A DNA stretch of 64,000 bases, taken from Aquimixticola soesokkakensis (GTDB lineage: Bacteria; Pseudomonadota; Alphaproteobacteria; Rhodobacterales; Rhodobacteraceae). The DNA lies in the NCBI RefSeq assembly GCF_900172375.1, contig NZ_FWFS01000001.1, positions 496,001 through 560,000 of the forward strand, given 5' to 3'. Of this stretch, positions 51,561 through 63,616 are shown in pieces; position 1 is the first letter of the stretch, and each line of letters starts with the position of its first letter. Both the position numbers and the translations under genes were made by a program. The notes below the pieces were generated by a model. The model searched no databases. It was not told the origin of the DNA and saw only the letters and a list, made by a program, of their open reading frames with translations.

Positions 51561-52316
51561 TTAGAGTGCGATTGTCGCGATCAATCGCCCGTAGTCTGCT
51601 TCTTTATTGTGCACCGAGCGGCGATAGGAAAAGAAGCGGTCGGGATCGGAGTAGGTGCAATGGCGGGTCCATTCGGCAAACCCGATGCCGGCTTCGCGCA
51701 AACGGTACAATCCATAGGCCGGTAGATCGAACATGTAGCGGTCGTCCTGACCGTTCACGAAAAAGCGGGCGTTGTCTTCGTCGGCGTCCAGAAAGGTTTC
51801 CAGAAACTCCGGCCCGACCTCATAGGCGCGCTGTGAAATCGACGGCCCGATCACAGCGGCGATGTTTTCACGCTGCGCACCAAGCGCCACCATCGCATCG
51901 ATCGTTGCATCGAGCACCCCGTCCAGCGCACCGCGCCAGCCCGCATGTGCCGCACCGACGACTTTGGCGTGCGGATCGGCAAACAGGACCGGCTGGCAGT
52001 CGGCCGTCAGAATCGCAAGGACGAGTCCGGGCGTTGCCGTCACGAGCGCATCGGCGCGCGGCGGGGTTGCGGGCGGCTCGGACAGGGTTGCAACATCTGC
52101 CGAATGCACTTGATGCACGCCGCACAGATGGGTGGGGGCGACCGCCATGGCCGCTGCCACGCGCGCGCGGTTGATGGCCACGATGTCGCTCTGGTCCGAC
52201 GATCCGTTGCCGCAGTTCAGCCCTTCGAACACGCCCGAAGACGCGCCGCCCTTACGGGTGAAAAAACCGTGTGTCACGCCGTCCAGCGCGTCGGAAGTCA
52301 GGATTTCTAGCGTCAT
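51561..52316 (-). CDS. pgeF: Polyphenol oxidase/purine nucleoside phosphorylase family (YfiH/PgeF)
   Basis: A 251-residue protein of the multicopper-oxidase-like laccase domain family. Metal ligands: His68 and His71 in GVHQVHSAD, Cys107 in LTADCQPV, and His124 in GAAHAGWRGAL. E. coli YfiH is implicated in peptidoglycan amino-acid fidelity, and human FAMIN is a purine nucleoside enzyme; which applies here is unknown. The start overlaps the midA stop (ATGA), and lgt-midA-pgeF is one unit. Confidence 0.9.
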   Translation of the reverse strand: MTLEILTSDALDGVTHGFFTRKGGASSGVFEGLNCGNGSSDQSDIVAINRARVAAAMAVAPTHLCGVHQVHSADVATLSEPPATPPRADALVTATPGLVLAILTADCQPVLFADPHAKVVGAAHAGWRGALDGVLDATIDAMVALGAQRENIAAVIGPSISQRAYEVGPEFLETFLDADEDNARFFVNGQDDRYMFDLPAYGLYRLREAGIGFAEWTRHCTYSDPDRFFSYRRSVHNKEADYGRLIATIAL

Positions 52317-53383
52317 GCGTCGTATCCGGCAGGGCAGGGGGCGTGTTGCGGGAAGAGGGCAATCGTCTTGAACAGCGAACCCATTTCTTGGGGGGAGGTC
52401 AAGCGGTTAAACGCCGCGACATGGGCCTCGAGAGCGTCGCCCTGCAGCTTCATCGCCAATGCCTGCGCGCGGGCGACAATTCCCAGGTGACCCAGAATTT
52501 CGCCCTGTGTCATCAGGGCGCTCGCCTGCGCCCCTTCGCGGCGCGCCTGCACGGCAAGGGGTTCGAAATCCACATGGGCCGTCAGATCGGCGTGTCCGGG
52601 GCGGGCAAGCGGGTCAACGGGGTGGTGGTCTTCCAGGGCCTGGAAGGTGTCGCCCAGACTGTGCCAGCCGCCATAATCGAAAATCAACGCGACCCCGCCA
52701 TGGGCCACGATCCGCTGCGACAGGGCGCTGATATGGCCCGCCGCTGCGGGGCAAACTTCGACAATATCGCCTGCGCTCGTGTCGCTCAGGCGGTGGTCCA
52801 GCGCGCGGATCGGTGCCGGTGCGGACAGGCCAAGCGCCAGCGCATCACCGTCCATCCCCACCATCGTTTCGCGCCAGCCCTGTGCATCGCGGGTGAACTG
52901 GCGGATGGGCAGCGCGTCGAAAAACTCGTTCGCAAGCAAGAAGAGCGGCTGCTCGGGGAGCGCGGCGAGATCCGGGCAATGGGTGATGTGATAGGCCGCA
53001 AGCGTGTCGCGCTGGACCTGCTTCAGGCGGGGGGAGGCTTCGATCAGGGTGATCTGTGCGGCCGCGTGAAAGCCGGGCACGGATTTTGTCGCGCGCAACA
53101 CATCGGCCATCAGCGTGCCGCGACCGGGGCCGACTTCGGCAAGCGTGAAGGGCGCGGGCGCGCCTTGGTCCAGCCAGCTTTGCGCCAGACACAGCCCCAA
53201 CAATTCACCAAACATCTGGCTGATTTCCGGCGCGGTGATGAAATCGCCTTTGGTCCCGAAGGGCGCGCGGGTGGTGTAATAGCCGTGCTCTGGGTGCAGC
53301 AGGCACTCGGCCATGTAATCGGCCAGCGGGATCGGCCCGTTTTGCGCGATCCGGCGTTTGAGGATGTCGGCCAACGCACTCAT
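52313..53383 (-). CDS. MidA/NDUFAF7-like SAM-dependent methyltransferase
   Basis: A 356-residue protein of the MidA (DUF185) family: IPLADYMAECLLHPEHGYYTTR, FGTKGDFITAPEISQMFGELLG, EVGPGRGTLMADVLRA (SAM motif) and ANEFFDALPIRQF. Eukaryotic NDUFAF7 methylates an arginine of complex I; the bacterial target is unproven. The start overlaps the lgt stop as ATGA, and the stop overlaps pgeF in the same way. Confidence 0.92.
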   Translation of the reverse strand: MSALADILKRRIAQNGPIPLADYMAECLLHPEHGYYTTRAPFGTKGDFITAPEISQMFGELLGLCLAQSWLDQGAPAPFTLAEVGPGRGTLMADVLRATKSVPGFHAAAQITLIEASPRLKQVQRDTLAAYHITHCPDLAALPEQPLFLLANEFFDALPIRQFTRDAQGWRETMVGMDGDALALGLSAPAPIRALDHRLSDTSAGDIVEVCPAAAGHISALSQRIVAHGGVALIFDYGGWHSLGDTFQALEDHHPVDPLARPGHADLTAHVDFEPLAVQARREGAQASALMTQGEILGHLGIVARAQALAMKLQGDALEAHVAAFNRLTSPQEMGSLFKTIALFPQHAPCPAGYDA

Positions 53384-54258
53384 GCGCGCGGGGCCCGCCA
53401 CGCCCGTGCCGCAAGCACAAGTCCAAGCAGCAGCATCGGCAGGGACAACAGTTGCCCCATCGACATGCCAAGCGCCACATGCCCAAGCGGATTGTCCGGC
53501 GTGATGAATTGCCCGTCTGCCTGACGGAAGAATTCGACGATGAACCGCGACAGCCCATAGCCGGCAAGGAACAGCCCAAGGATCAGCCCGCGCCGTTTGA
53601 ATGCGCCAAAGCGCCATGCCAGTACGATCAGCAGGCTCCCGAGGATCAGCCCTTCCATCCCCGCCTCATAGAGCTGCGAGGGGTGGCGCGCGCAGGGGCC
53701 GATCACGCCGGGGCAGTCTTGGGCAGGATCGGAGGGGAACACAACGGCCCAGGGCAGGGTCGAAGGGCGGCCCCAGAGTTCGTCGTTGATGAAATTGGCG
53801 ATGCGTCCAAGCATCAGACCCGGAGGCGTCGCCATCGCCATCAGGTCGCCCAGGGACAAAAGCGCGATTTTATGGCGCAGCCCATAGGCCAGCGCCGCAA
53901 TCACGACGCCCAGGAAGCCGCCGTGAAACGACATGCCCCCGGTCCAGACCATGGGAATTTCCACCGGATTGGCCAGGTAATATCCCGGTCGGTAAAAAAG
54001 AACATAGCCCAGACGCCCCCCGACGATCACCCCGAGAATGATCCATGTCAGCAGGTCTTCGAAGTTCTGCGGGGCCATTGGCGCGCGGTTGGAAGGCCAA
54101 AGCCGGTCGCGCGCGAGGGCGGCAGTGCACAGCTTCCACGCGATCACGATGCCCGCGATATAGGCCAGCGCATACCAGCGCAGGGCAAAGGAAAACCCGC
54201 CCAGAGTGATCGAAAAGATCTCGGGCGAGAGGTCGGGAAATTGGAGTACGGCGGGCAT
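53380..54258 (-). CDS. lgt: Prolipoprotein diacylglyceryl transferase
   Basis: A 292-residue membrane enzyme: LRWYALAYIAGIVIAWK early, MSFHGGFLGVVIA, and the Lgt signature GRIANFINDELWGRPST, followed by RHPSQLYEAGMEGL. About seven helices. It attaches diacylglycerol to lipobox Cys. The start is chosen by family N-termini (MPAVLQFPDLSPEIFS); Met codons four residues earlier are possible. First gene of the lgt-midA-pgeF operon. Confidence 0.95.
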   Translation of the reverse strand: MPAVLQFPDLSPEIFSITLGGFSFALRWYALAYIAGIVIAWKLCTAALARDRLWPSNRAPMAPQNFEDLLTWIILGVIVGGRLGYVLFYRPGYYLANPVEIPMVWTGGMSFHGGFLGVVIAALAYGLRHKIALLSLGDLMAMATPPGLMLGRIANFINDELWGRPSTLPWAVVFPSDPAQDCPGVIGPCARHPSQLYEAGMEGLILGSLLIVLAWRFGAFKRRGLILGLFLAGYGLSRFIVEFFRQADGQFITPDNPLGHVALGMSMGQLLSLPMLLLGLVLAARAWRAPRA

Positions 54259-54418
54259 AATCGTCATCATGGCGGCATCTGTGGCCGAGTGGCGGGTGAA
54301 GTCAACACCCGCGCGTTGCTCTCGGCGCGGCCTTGCGCGCTTGTGAAATCCGCGACCGCGCCCCATATAAGGAAGGAACCTCGATTTTTGCCCCGCTAAT
54401 TGCCTTTGGAGGCCCGTG

Positions 54419-54667
54419 ATGCAAACCCGTACCAAGATTTTCGACGACCTGTCCCAACTGATGACCAATGCCATGGGCGTGGCACAGGGTGCCAAGGACG
54501 AAGCCAATACCGCCGTGAAAGGCATGTTGGATCGCTGGCTGGCCGAGCGTGATTTCGTCACCCGTGAGGAATTCGATGCGGTTAAGGCCATGGCGACCAA
54601 GGCGCGCAGCGAAAACGAAGCGCTTGCGGCCCGCCTTGCGGCGCTTGAGGAAAAGAACGGCGCCTGA
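54419..54667 (+). CDS. ubiK: Ubiquinone biosynthesis accessory factor UbiK (BMFP family)
   Basis: An 82-residue helical protein: IFDDLSQLMTNAMGVAQGAKDEANTAVKGMLDRWLAERDFVTREEFDAVKAMATKARSENEALAARLAALEEK is the UbiK/DUF526 pattern, with a coiled-coil C-terminus. It supports the Ubi metabolon. GGAGG lies before the start; a GTG one codon earlier is also possible. Divergent from lgt. Confidence 0.9.
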   Translation: MQTRTKIFDDLSQLMTNAMGVAQGAKDEANTAVKGMLDRWLAERDFVTREEFDAVKAMATKARSENEALAARLAALEEKNGA

Positions 54668-54698
54668 GCACCACCACAGGCAGACAACACCATGCAGG

Positions 54699-54731
54699 CG
54701 GCGTCCTTTTGCGAGGGCGCCGTTTTCTTTT
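54699..54731 (+). terminator. Rho-independent terminator of ubiK
   Basis: CGGCGTCC (54699-54706) pairs with GGGCGCCG (54715-54722), with one G-U, followed by TTTTCTTTT. Confidence 0.75.
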
Positions 54732-54821
54732 GTCCACATGTCCACAGGGGCACCTACCTGCCCTAGATTTAGCCACAGGATCTGGGGGTAAGTCAGGGAT
54801 TGGCACAATAGGTGGGGATAA
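54730..54821. other. Cluster of DnaA-box-like 9-mers upstream of ybjN
   Basis: TTGTCCACA (54730-54738), TTAGCCACA (54769-54777) and the inverted TGGGGATAA (54813-54821, complement TTATCCCCA) each differ by one base from TTATCCACA; ATGTCCACA (54738-54746) differs by two. They sit in the otherwise empty 295 bp gap between ubiK and ybjN. A replication role is not established; they could be chance. Confidence 0.3.
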
Positions 54822-54962
54822 CGCAGAAATAATCCTTTACAGGCTGTTAAGGCTGCACCACCATATCTGGTAAGGGAATGTAAAAAGAACGCATCCCTAG
54901 AGCAGGCACCAAGTCTTAGTGGCGCTGCCGCACCACTGGGCTACAGCAGATGAGGCCGCGTG

Positions 54963-55466
54963 ATGGCGTATACTGAGCACTCTTTTTCCTCCGATGAAAT
55001 CCACCCGATTGACCTGTGCGAGCATCTCGCCGAGCATAATGATTGGGAATTCGACCGCGTCGCCGATGACCAGATCGCCATGGCCGTCGAGGGCCAGTGG
55101 CGCACCTATTCCATCACGCTGGCATGGTCCGATTTTGACGAGACCCTGCGCCTGATCTGCACCTTCGAAATGGAGCCGCCCGCAGACAAATTGCTGCAGC
55201 TCTATGAGGTCCTTAACCATATCAACGATCAATGTTGGGCCGGAGCCTTTACCTATTGGCCCGAGCAAAAGATGATGGTGTTTCGCTACGGCTTGGTTCT
55301 GGCAGGCGGTCAGCTGGCCAGTCCCGAACAGGTGGATCGTCTGATCAGCGCGGCCGTGACCTCTTGCGAACGGTATTATCCGGCGTTCCAACTTGTGGCC
55401 TGGGGAGATCGTTCAGCGGCCTCTGCCATGCAGATCGCCATGGCCGAAGCTTACGGGCGGGCCTGA
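54963..55466 (+). CDS. YbjN domain-containing protein
   Basis: A 167-residue protein of the YbjN family (type III secretion chaperone-like fold): DEIHPIDLCEHLAEHNDWEFDRVADDQIAMAVEGQWRTYSITLAWSDFDETLRLICTFEMEPPADKLLQLYEVLNHINDQCWAGAFTY is the core. Members affect stress and motility in enterobacteria; function here unknown. ATG chosen; a GTG one codon earlier overlaps. Followed by proC after 123 bases. Confidence 0.88.
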   Translation: MAYTEHSFSSDEIHPIDLCEHLAEHNDWEFDRVADDQIAMAVEGQWRTYSITLAWSDFDETLRLICTFEMEPPADKLLQLYEVLNHINDQCWAGAFTYWPEQKMMVFRYGLVLAGGQLASPEQVDRLISAAVTSCERYYPAFQLVAWGDRSAASAMQIAMAEAYGRA

Positions 55467-55589
55467 TCACGGCGCGGTCGCGCCCGCTTGTACGTGCATC
55501 CCCGCAGATGACCGGCACGCCGTTGCGCTTGGCGCAGCGTTGACTAGAGTGGCCCCCTGAATTTGCGCAAGCTGTTAGGGGGCTTTTTC

Positions 55590-56405
55590 GTGGACATGAC
55601 TGATCTGAAAACCCGCGGTCTGGTGATCGTGGGCTGTGGCAAAATGGGCAGCGCGATGCTCAAGGGCTGGCTGGCAAACGGGCTCGCGCCCAGCAGCGTC
55701 ACCGTCATCGCACCGCGCCCCTCCGCATGGTTGCAATCTGTCGAGGGCCTGCGACTGAACGCTATGCCCGATACGCCTCCCGCGATGGTGATGCTGGGCG
55801 TCAAGCCGCAGATCATGCCCGATGTCATGCCCGATGTCGCGCGGTTTGCGGGCGGGCAAACCCTGTTCCTGACCGTGGCTGCGGGCTTGCCGATCGCGTT
55901 TTACGAGGCGGCGCTGGGCGCACGGACACCGCTGGTGCGCGCGATGCCCAACACGCCAAGTGCCATCGGGCGCGGGATCACGGCAATTGTCGGCAATGGC
56001 GCGGCAGATGAGGCGGACCTTGATCTGTGCGAGCGCCTGCTTGGTGCCGTGGGGCAGGTCGTGCGCCTCGAGGGCGAGTCCCAGATGAATGCGGTGGCCG
56101 CTGTGTCTGGCTCCGGTCCGGCCTATGTCTTCCACCTGATCGAAACGCTGGCCGCCGCGGGCGAGGCCGAAGGGTTGCCTGCCGACATGGCGCTAAAACT
56201 GGCCAAAGCCACCGTCGGCGGTGCAGGGGCCCTGGCCGAGGAAAGCGACATGTTGCCCTCCGAACTGCGCGTGCAGGTCACCTCGAAAGGCGGCACCACG
56301 GCGGAGGCGCTGAAGGTGCTGATGGACGCGCAAACCGGCTTCGCGCCGCTGCTGAAACGGGCGGTGCGCGCAAATATCAACCGCTCCGAGGAATTGGCGA
56401 AATGA
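55590..56405 (+). CDS. proC: Pyrroline-5-carboxylate reductase
   Basis: A 271-residue enzyme making proline: Rossmann GLVIVGCGKMGSAMLKGWL near the start, LGVKPQIMPDV, RAMPNTPSAIGRGITAI and the signature SGSGPAYVFHLIETLAAAGEAEGLP. The GTG at 55590 is seven bases after AGGGGG; an ATG at 55596 is an alternative. The stop overlaps the csaA start (ATGA). Confidence 0.93.
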   Translation: MDMTDLKTRGLVIVGCGKMGSAMLKGWLANGLAPSSVTVIAPRPSAWLQSVEGLRLNAMPDTPPAMVMLGVKPQIMPDVMPDVARFAGGQTLFLTVAAGLPIAFYEAALGARTPLVRAMPNTPSAIGRGITAIVGNGAADEADLDLCERLLGAVGQVVRLEGESQMNAVAAVSGSGPAYVFHLIETLAAAGEAEGLPADMALKLAKATVGGAGALAEESDMLPSELRVQVTSKGGTTAEALKVLMDAQTGFAPLLKRAVRANINRSEELAK

Positions 56406-56734
56406 TCGACTTTGACGATTTCCTGAAGGTCGATGTCCGTGTCGGCACCATCACCCACGCCGAACCCTACCCGCAAGCGCGCAAACCGGCGATCAAGCTG
56501 ACGATTGATTTTGGCGACGAGATCGGCGTGAAACGCTCCTCGGCGCAGATCACGGCGCATTACACGCCCGAGACGCTCGTCGGCAAACAGGTGCTCGCCG
56601 TGGTCAATTTCCCGCCCCGCCAGATCGGCAAATTCATGTCCGATGTTCTCGTGCTGGGCCTGCCCGATGCAAGCGGCGAGGTTGTGCTTGTCGGTCCCGA
56701 TCAGGCGGTTCCTGACGGAGGGCGCCTGCATTGA
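56402..56734 (+). CDS. csaA: tRNA-binding protein, CsaA family
   Basis: A 110-residue protein with the OB-fold EMAP II-like tRNA-binding domain: FLKVDVRVGTITHAEPYPQARKPAIKLTIDFG, KRSSAQITAHYTPETLVGKQVLAVVNFPPRQIGKFMSDVLVLG. CsaA dimers bind tRNA and have been described as chaperones. It overlaps proC by four bases and shares its last bases with the next start. Confidence 0.92.
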   Translation: MIDFDDFLKVDVRVGTITHAEPYPQARKPAIKLTIDFGDEIGVKRSSAQITAHYTPETLVGKQVLAVVNFPPRQIGKFMSDVLVLGLPDASGEVVLVGPDQAVPDGGRLH

Positions 56735-57672
56735 AACTTTTGATCACCCGCAGCCTGCCCGACACAGTGATGGCGGCTGCAAAGGCACGTTTCGAGGTCA
56801 CAGCGCAGAACTGTCCGCTCACACCGACAAGCGCGCGCGCCGCGTTCGAGGCATTTGATGCTGTGATCTGCACCATCGGCGACGACCTGACAGCAGCGGC
56901 CTTCCCCCAAACCCCGCGCTGCAAAATCCTGGCGAATTTCGGCGTCGGAACCAACCATATCGACGTGACGGCCGCCCAACGGGCAGGAGTCGCGGTGACA
57001 AATACCCCTGGCACGGTCACCGACGCGACAGCCGACATCGCCCTTACGCTGATGTTGATGACAGCGCGCCGCGCCTCGGAAGGCGAAGCCCTCGTGCGAC
57101 GGGGGGGCTGGAGCGGCTGGCATCCCACGCAGCTTTTGGGCCTGCACATGACAGGCAAAACGCTTGGCGTCATCGGCATGGGCCGGATCGGAAAAGCCAT
57201 CGCCAAACGCGCGCATTTCGGCTTTGACATGAAGGTCGTTTTTCACAACCGCTCGCAGGTTGCCGGTTTCGCCACCCCTGCAACGCAACTTGCAACCCTG
57301 CAAGAGGTCCTCTCGTGTGCGGACATTGTCCTGATCGCCGTGCCGGCGACGCCGGACACCCGTCACCTGATCGGCTCGGCAGAAATCGCACAGATGAAGC
57401 CGTCAAGCCTGCTGATCAACATCGCACGCGGGGACATTGTTGAGGAAGCGGCGCTGATAGACGCCTTGCAAAGTCAAAAAATCGCGGGCGCCGGGCTGGA
57501 CGTCTACGAACATGAGCCGCAGGTGCCCGCCGCGCTGCGGGCATTGACCAATTGCACGCTTCTGCCACATCTTGGTACGGCAGCACTGGAAGTGCGCGAG
57601 GCGATGGGCCGCATGGTACTCGACAATCTTGACGCGTTTGCCACAGGTGCGCCGCTTCCCAATCCGGTCTAG
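56731..57672 (+). CDS. D-isomer 2-hydroxyacid dehydrogenase
   Basis: A 313-residue NAD(P) dehydrogenase of the glyoxylate/hydroxypyruvate reductase type: GVGTNHIDVTAAQRAGVAVTNTPG, coenzyme loop GVIGMGRIGKAIAKRA, catalytic Arg in INIARGDIV, Glu in DVYEHEP and His in LPHLGTAA. The probable start is TTG overlapping the csaA stop (TTGA). Substrate is uncertain (glyoxylate or related). Last gene of the proC operon. Confidence 0.88.
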   Translation: MKLLITRSLPDTVMAAAKARFEVTAQNCPLTPTSARAAFEAFDAVICTIGDDLTAAAFPQTPRCKILANFGVGTNHIDVTAAQRAGVAVTNTPGTVTDATADIALTLMLMTARRASEGEALVRRGGWSGWHPTQLLGLHMTGKTLGVIGMGRIGKAIAKRAHFGFDMKVVFHNRSQVAGFATPATQLATLQEVLSCADIVLIAVPATPDTRHLIGSAEIAQMKPSSLLINIARGDIVEEAALIDALQSQKIAGAGLDVYEHEPQVPAALRALTNCTLLPHLGTAALEVREAMGRMVLDNLDAFATGAPLPNPV

Positions 57673-57676
57673 CGGT

Positions 57677-57750
57677 TTCTTTCGGATAAAAATACCCAAG
57701 GGCGCGCCTTCTGCAGTCTGTACGATCTTGGGTATTTGGGTCCGAAAGAA
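57677..57750. repeat. Inverted extragenic repeat, copy 2
   Basis: Arms 57677-57700 and 57727-57750 are 24 bases each and match as inverted repeats with three mismatches over a 26-base loop. The first 21 bases of the left arm are identical to 36476-36496. It sits in the gap between the convergent dehydrogenase and tdk genes and could act as a terminator or mRNA-stability element. Confidence 0.7.
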
Positions 57751-57753
57751 GCC

Positions 57754-58335
57754 TCAGGCGCGCTCGACGGCCTGACGCCAGTGCTTGCGGCAGAGCGAAA
57801 CGTAGCGCTCGTTGCCGCCGATTTCGACCTGTGCGCCCTCGCGGATGACGTGGCCATCGGCGTCCTGGCGCACCACCATCGTTGCCTTTTTTCCGCAGTG
57901 GCAAATCGTGCGTACTTCGCGCATCTCGTCTGACAGCGCGAGCAAAGCGGCCGATCCGGGAAAGAGATTGCCCTGAAAGTCCACCCGCAGCCCGTAGCAC
58001 ATTACCGGCACATTCAGATCGTCTACGGCACGGGCGATTTGCCAGACCTGATTGTGGCTGAGAAACTGTGCTTCGTCGATGAAGATACACGCCACGCTTC
58101 CTTGGCCAAGGCGGGCGTTGATCTTGGCGAACATGTCCTCATCGGGGGCGAAGGTGTCGGCGGGATCACCGATGCCGATGCGCGAGGCGATCATGCCTTC
58201 GCCCGCACGATTGTCAAATTGCGCGGTGATCAGATAGGTCTCCATACCGCGCTCACGGTAATTGTGGGCGGCTTGGAGCAGCAGGGTCGATTTGCCTGCG
58301 TTCATCGTGGAATATTGGAAATAGAGCTTGGCCAT
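57754..58335 (-). CDS. tdk: Thymidine kinase
   Basis: A 193-residue type II thymidine kinase: P-loop STMNAGKSTLLL, catalytic region FIDEAQFLS, and zinc cysteines (TICHCGKKATM...SLCRKHW). It salvages deoxythymidine. Convergent with the dehydrogenase gene across the extragenic repeat, and on the same strand as the DEAD helicase upstream, separated by a terminator. Confidence 0.95.
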   Translation of the reverse strand: MAKLYFQYSTMNAGKSTLLLQAAHNYRERGMETYLITAQFDNRAGEGMIASRIGIGDPADTFAPDEDMFAKINARLGQGSVACIFIDEAQFLSHNQVWQIARAVDDLNVPVMCYGLRVDFQGNLFPGSAALLALSDEMREVRTICHCGKKATMVVRQDADGHVIREGAQVEIGGNERYVSLCRKHWRQAVERA

Positions 58336-58384
58336 GACGCTGGGTTTAGCCCCAGAGCCTGTGTGACTTCAAGCGTCACAAGTG

Positions 58385-58414
58385 CAAAACGCCACCCGTG
58401 AGGATGGCGTTTTG
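58385..58414 (-). terminator. Rho-independent terminator of the DEAD helicase gene
   Basis: A long hairpin (58385-58397 with 58402-58414, one mismatch, GTGA loop) with T residues following on the minus strand. Confidence 0.75.
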
Positions 58415-58420
58415 TTTGGT

Positions 58421-59728
58421 TCAGGCTGCGGTGGTGCGGCGCGCGCGTTGCGGGCGGCGCGGCTTGGCGTTGGTGCGGCCTGCAGGGTTGCCGCCGGATT
58501 TTTGACCGCCGCCCTGTTTGGTGTGCCCACCGCCGTGCCCACGACCGCCGCCGCCACGACCGCCACGACCGGATTTCTTGGCGGGGATTTCTTCGGCTAG
58601 AGGCGCACGGCCGGAGGCCACGGGAATGGAGATGCCCATGACTTTTTCGATGGCGCGCAAGTCCGATACTTCCTCGGCGGCGCAGAACGCGACAGCTTTG
58701 CCTTCACGACCCGCGCGGGCCGTCCGGCCAATACGGTGCACGTAGTTTTCCGGCACATTGGGGAGGTCGAAGTTGTAGACATGGCGCACATCGGGGATGT
58801 CGATGCCGCGCGCGGCCACATCCGTCGCCACGAGGATTTTCAGCTCGCCGTTGCGGAAGGATTTCAGCGTGCGTTCGCGCTGGCCCTGGGATTTGTTGCC
58901 GTGAATCGAGCCTGCCGAGAAGCCAGCCGCGGTGAGCTGTTTCATCAGGCGTTCTGCACCGTGTTTGGTGCGCAGGAAGACCAGCGCCAGTTCATCGCGG
59001 TGCTCTTTGATCAGCTCTTCGAGCTTTTCGCGCTTATAGGCCTGCGGCACAAAGTGGATTTCCTGTTCGACCTTGTCGGCGACCTTACCGGGAGTCGAGA
59101 CTTCGATGCGGATCGGGGAGGTCAGGAAAGCGCCAGCGATTTCCGCCATTTGCTTGTTCATCGTGGCCGAGAACAGCATGGTTTGACGTTCTTTGGCAAG
59201 CAGCGGCACCAATTTGCGCAGCGCATGGATGAACCCGAGATCAAGCATCTGGTCGGCTTCATCGAGCACGAGAAAGCTGGTTTCATGCAGCGACACGGCG
59301 CGACGATCAATCAAGTCGATCAGACGGCCGGGGGTCGCGACCAGAATGTCGGTGCCGCGCTCAAGGCGTTTGATCTGGGGGTTGATGCCGGCCCCGCCGA
59401 CAACGCGCGCCATTTTCAGATGCGTGCCGTTGACGAATTCGAACAGGTTGTCGGCGATCTGGTTCACCAGCTCGCGGGTCGGCGCAAGGATCAGCGCGCG
59501 GGCGGTTTTGGGGGCGGGTTTGGAGCCCGCTTTCATCAGCAGGTCGAGCAGCGGCAGACCGAAGGCGAGCGTTTTGCCCGTACCGGTTTGCGCCAGACCC
59601 ATCACGTCGCGACCGTTCATCACTTCGGGGATGGCGCGGGCCTGGATCGGGGTGGGGGCGTCGATGCCGTTATCGGCAAGAACCTTGAGAAGACGCGGCT
59701 GGAGGCCGAGCATCGTAAAATCAGTCAT
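58421..59728 (-). CDS. DEAD-box RNA helicase (RhlE-like)
   Basis: A 435-residue RNA helicase: Q motif region (TPIQARAIP), motif I AQTGTGKT, PTREL, DEAD in VLDEADQMLD, SAT, and motif VI HRIGRTARAG. A Gly/Arg-rich tail (GRGGRGGGGRGHGGGHTKQGGG) and a basic end follow, as in RhlE/CsdA relatives. It remodels RNA, often in the cold. ACAGGAT lies before the ATG. The frame is open further upstream but without support. Confidence 0.93.
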   Translation of the reverse strand: MTDFTMLGLQPRLLKVLADNGIDAPTPIQARAIPEVMNGRDVMGLAQTGTGKTLAFGLPLLDLLMKAGSKPAPKTARALILAPTRELVNQIADNLFEFVNGTHLKMARVVGGAGINPQIKRLERGTDILVATPGRLIDLIDRRAVSLHETSFLVLDEADQMLDLGFIHALRKLVPLLAKERQTMLFSATMNKQMAEIAGAFLTSPIRIEVSTPGKVADKVEQEIHFVPQAYKREKLEELIKEHRDELALVFLRTKHGAERLMKQLTAAGFSAGSIHGNKSQGQRERTLKSFRNGELKILVATDVAARGIDIPDVRHVYNFDLPNVPENYVHRIGRTARAGREGKAVAFCAAEEVSDLRAIEKVMGISIPVASGRAPLAEEIPAKKSGRGGRGGGGRGHGGGHTKQGGGQKSGGNPAGRTNAKPRRPQRARRTTAA

Positions 59729-60140
59729 ATTTATCCTGTAAGCGGTGCCGCATGCCGGCAGAGCGCAAAATTGGCCCGACCCGCGCGAGACGCACGGGCA
59801 AAGCGTAGGGAGCGGGAAGGTTGTCGGAGCTGGCACCGAATGTGCGTGCCCCGTTATCCCGCCGGACCCCTCGCGTGACATGGGAACCAGAATTGGCCGT
59901 TTGGCCTGTGTCGACACCTGAGGCGCTTGATCCTGTTGGAGCCCTTTCGGGAGCGCGGCTGCTCACGCGGCAGCAAGGGGTGTCGATGGGTGGCAGATGG
60001 GGCACTTTGGCGCAGAAGTCAAGATTATTCGCCGCATAGCAGCGCAAGGACGCATTGGGGGCCAAGGCCAAGCACCGGCGGGACATGCAAAACGCCCCGC
60101 CGGTGAGGGCGGGGCGTTCGGTGTCGCGCTCAGCGGGCGC
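59729..60140. other. 412 bp gap between helicase and carB with carB terminator
   Basis: No gene seen. It contains the helicase promoter and leader and the carB terminator at 60091-60118. Long leaders are common for cold-shock helicases. Confidence 0.5.
60091..60118 (-). terminator. Rho-independent terminator of carB
   Basis: AACGCCCCGCC (60091-60101) pairs with GGCGGGGCGTT (60108-60118), 11 base pairs over a six-base loop; T residues follow on the minus strand. Confidence 0.82.
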
Positions 60141-63413
<3,273 letters not shown>

Positions 63414-63616
63414 GGGAATCCCCTTATGGCACAGCGCAAATTCGCGGCTTTATACGCGCTGGGGTGAGCGGTGCAAGGGGGCAGGCTGCGCCGATTGCCC
63501 CTTTCCACGCGGGGTAACGCAGGGCAGAACGGCGCGAACAGGCGCAAAGCCTTGACTTTCAGCCGCGCGCGCGGTGTATCGGCGCGACGAATTCGCAGTT
63601 TTCGAGGACAGCCGAC

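Noticed and set aside
54730-54821. Chromosomal origin of replication
   Set aside because: Only three weak boxes, no AT-rich unwinding block, and no usual origin neighbours (hemE, dnaA, parAB). Kept only as a low-interest finding.
54890-54960. tRNA-like stretch before ybjN (minus strand, TAGCCCAGTGG)
   Set aside because: The D-arm-like sequence is not followed by a proper anticodon stem or T-arm, and the acceptor ends do not pair. Probably chance.
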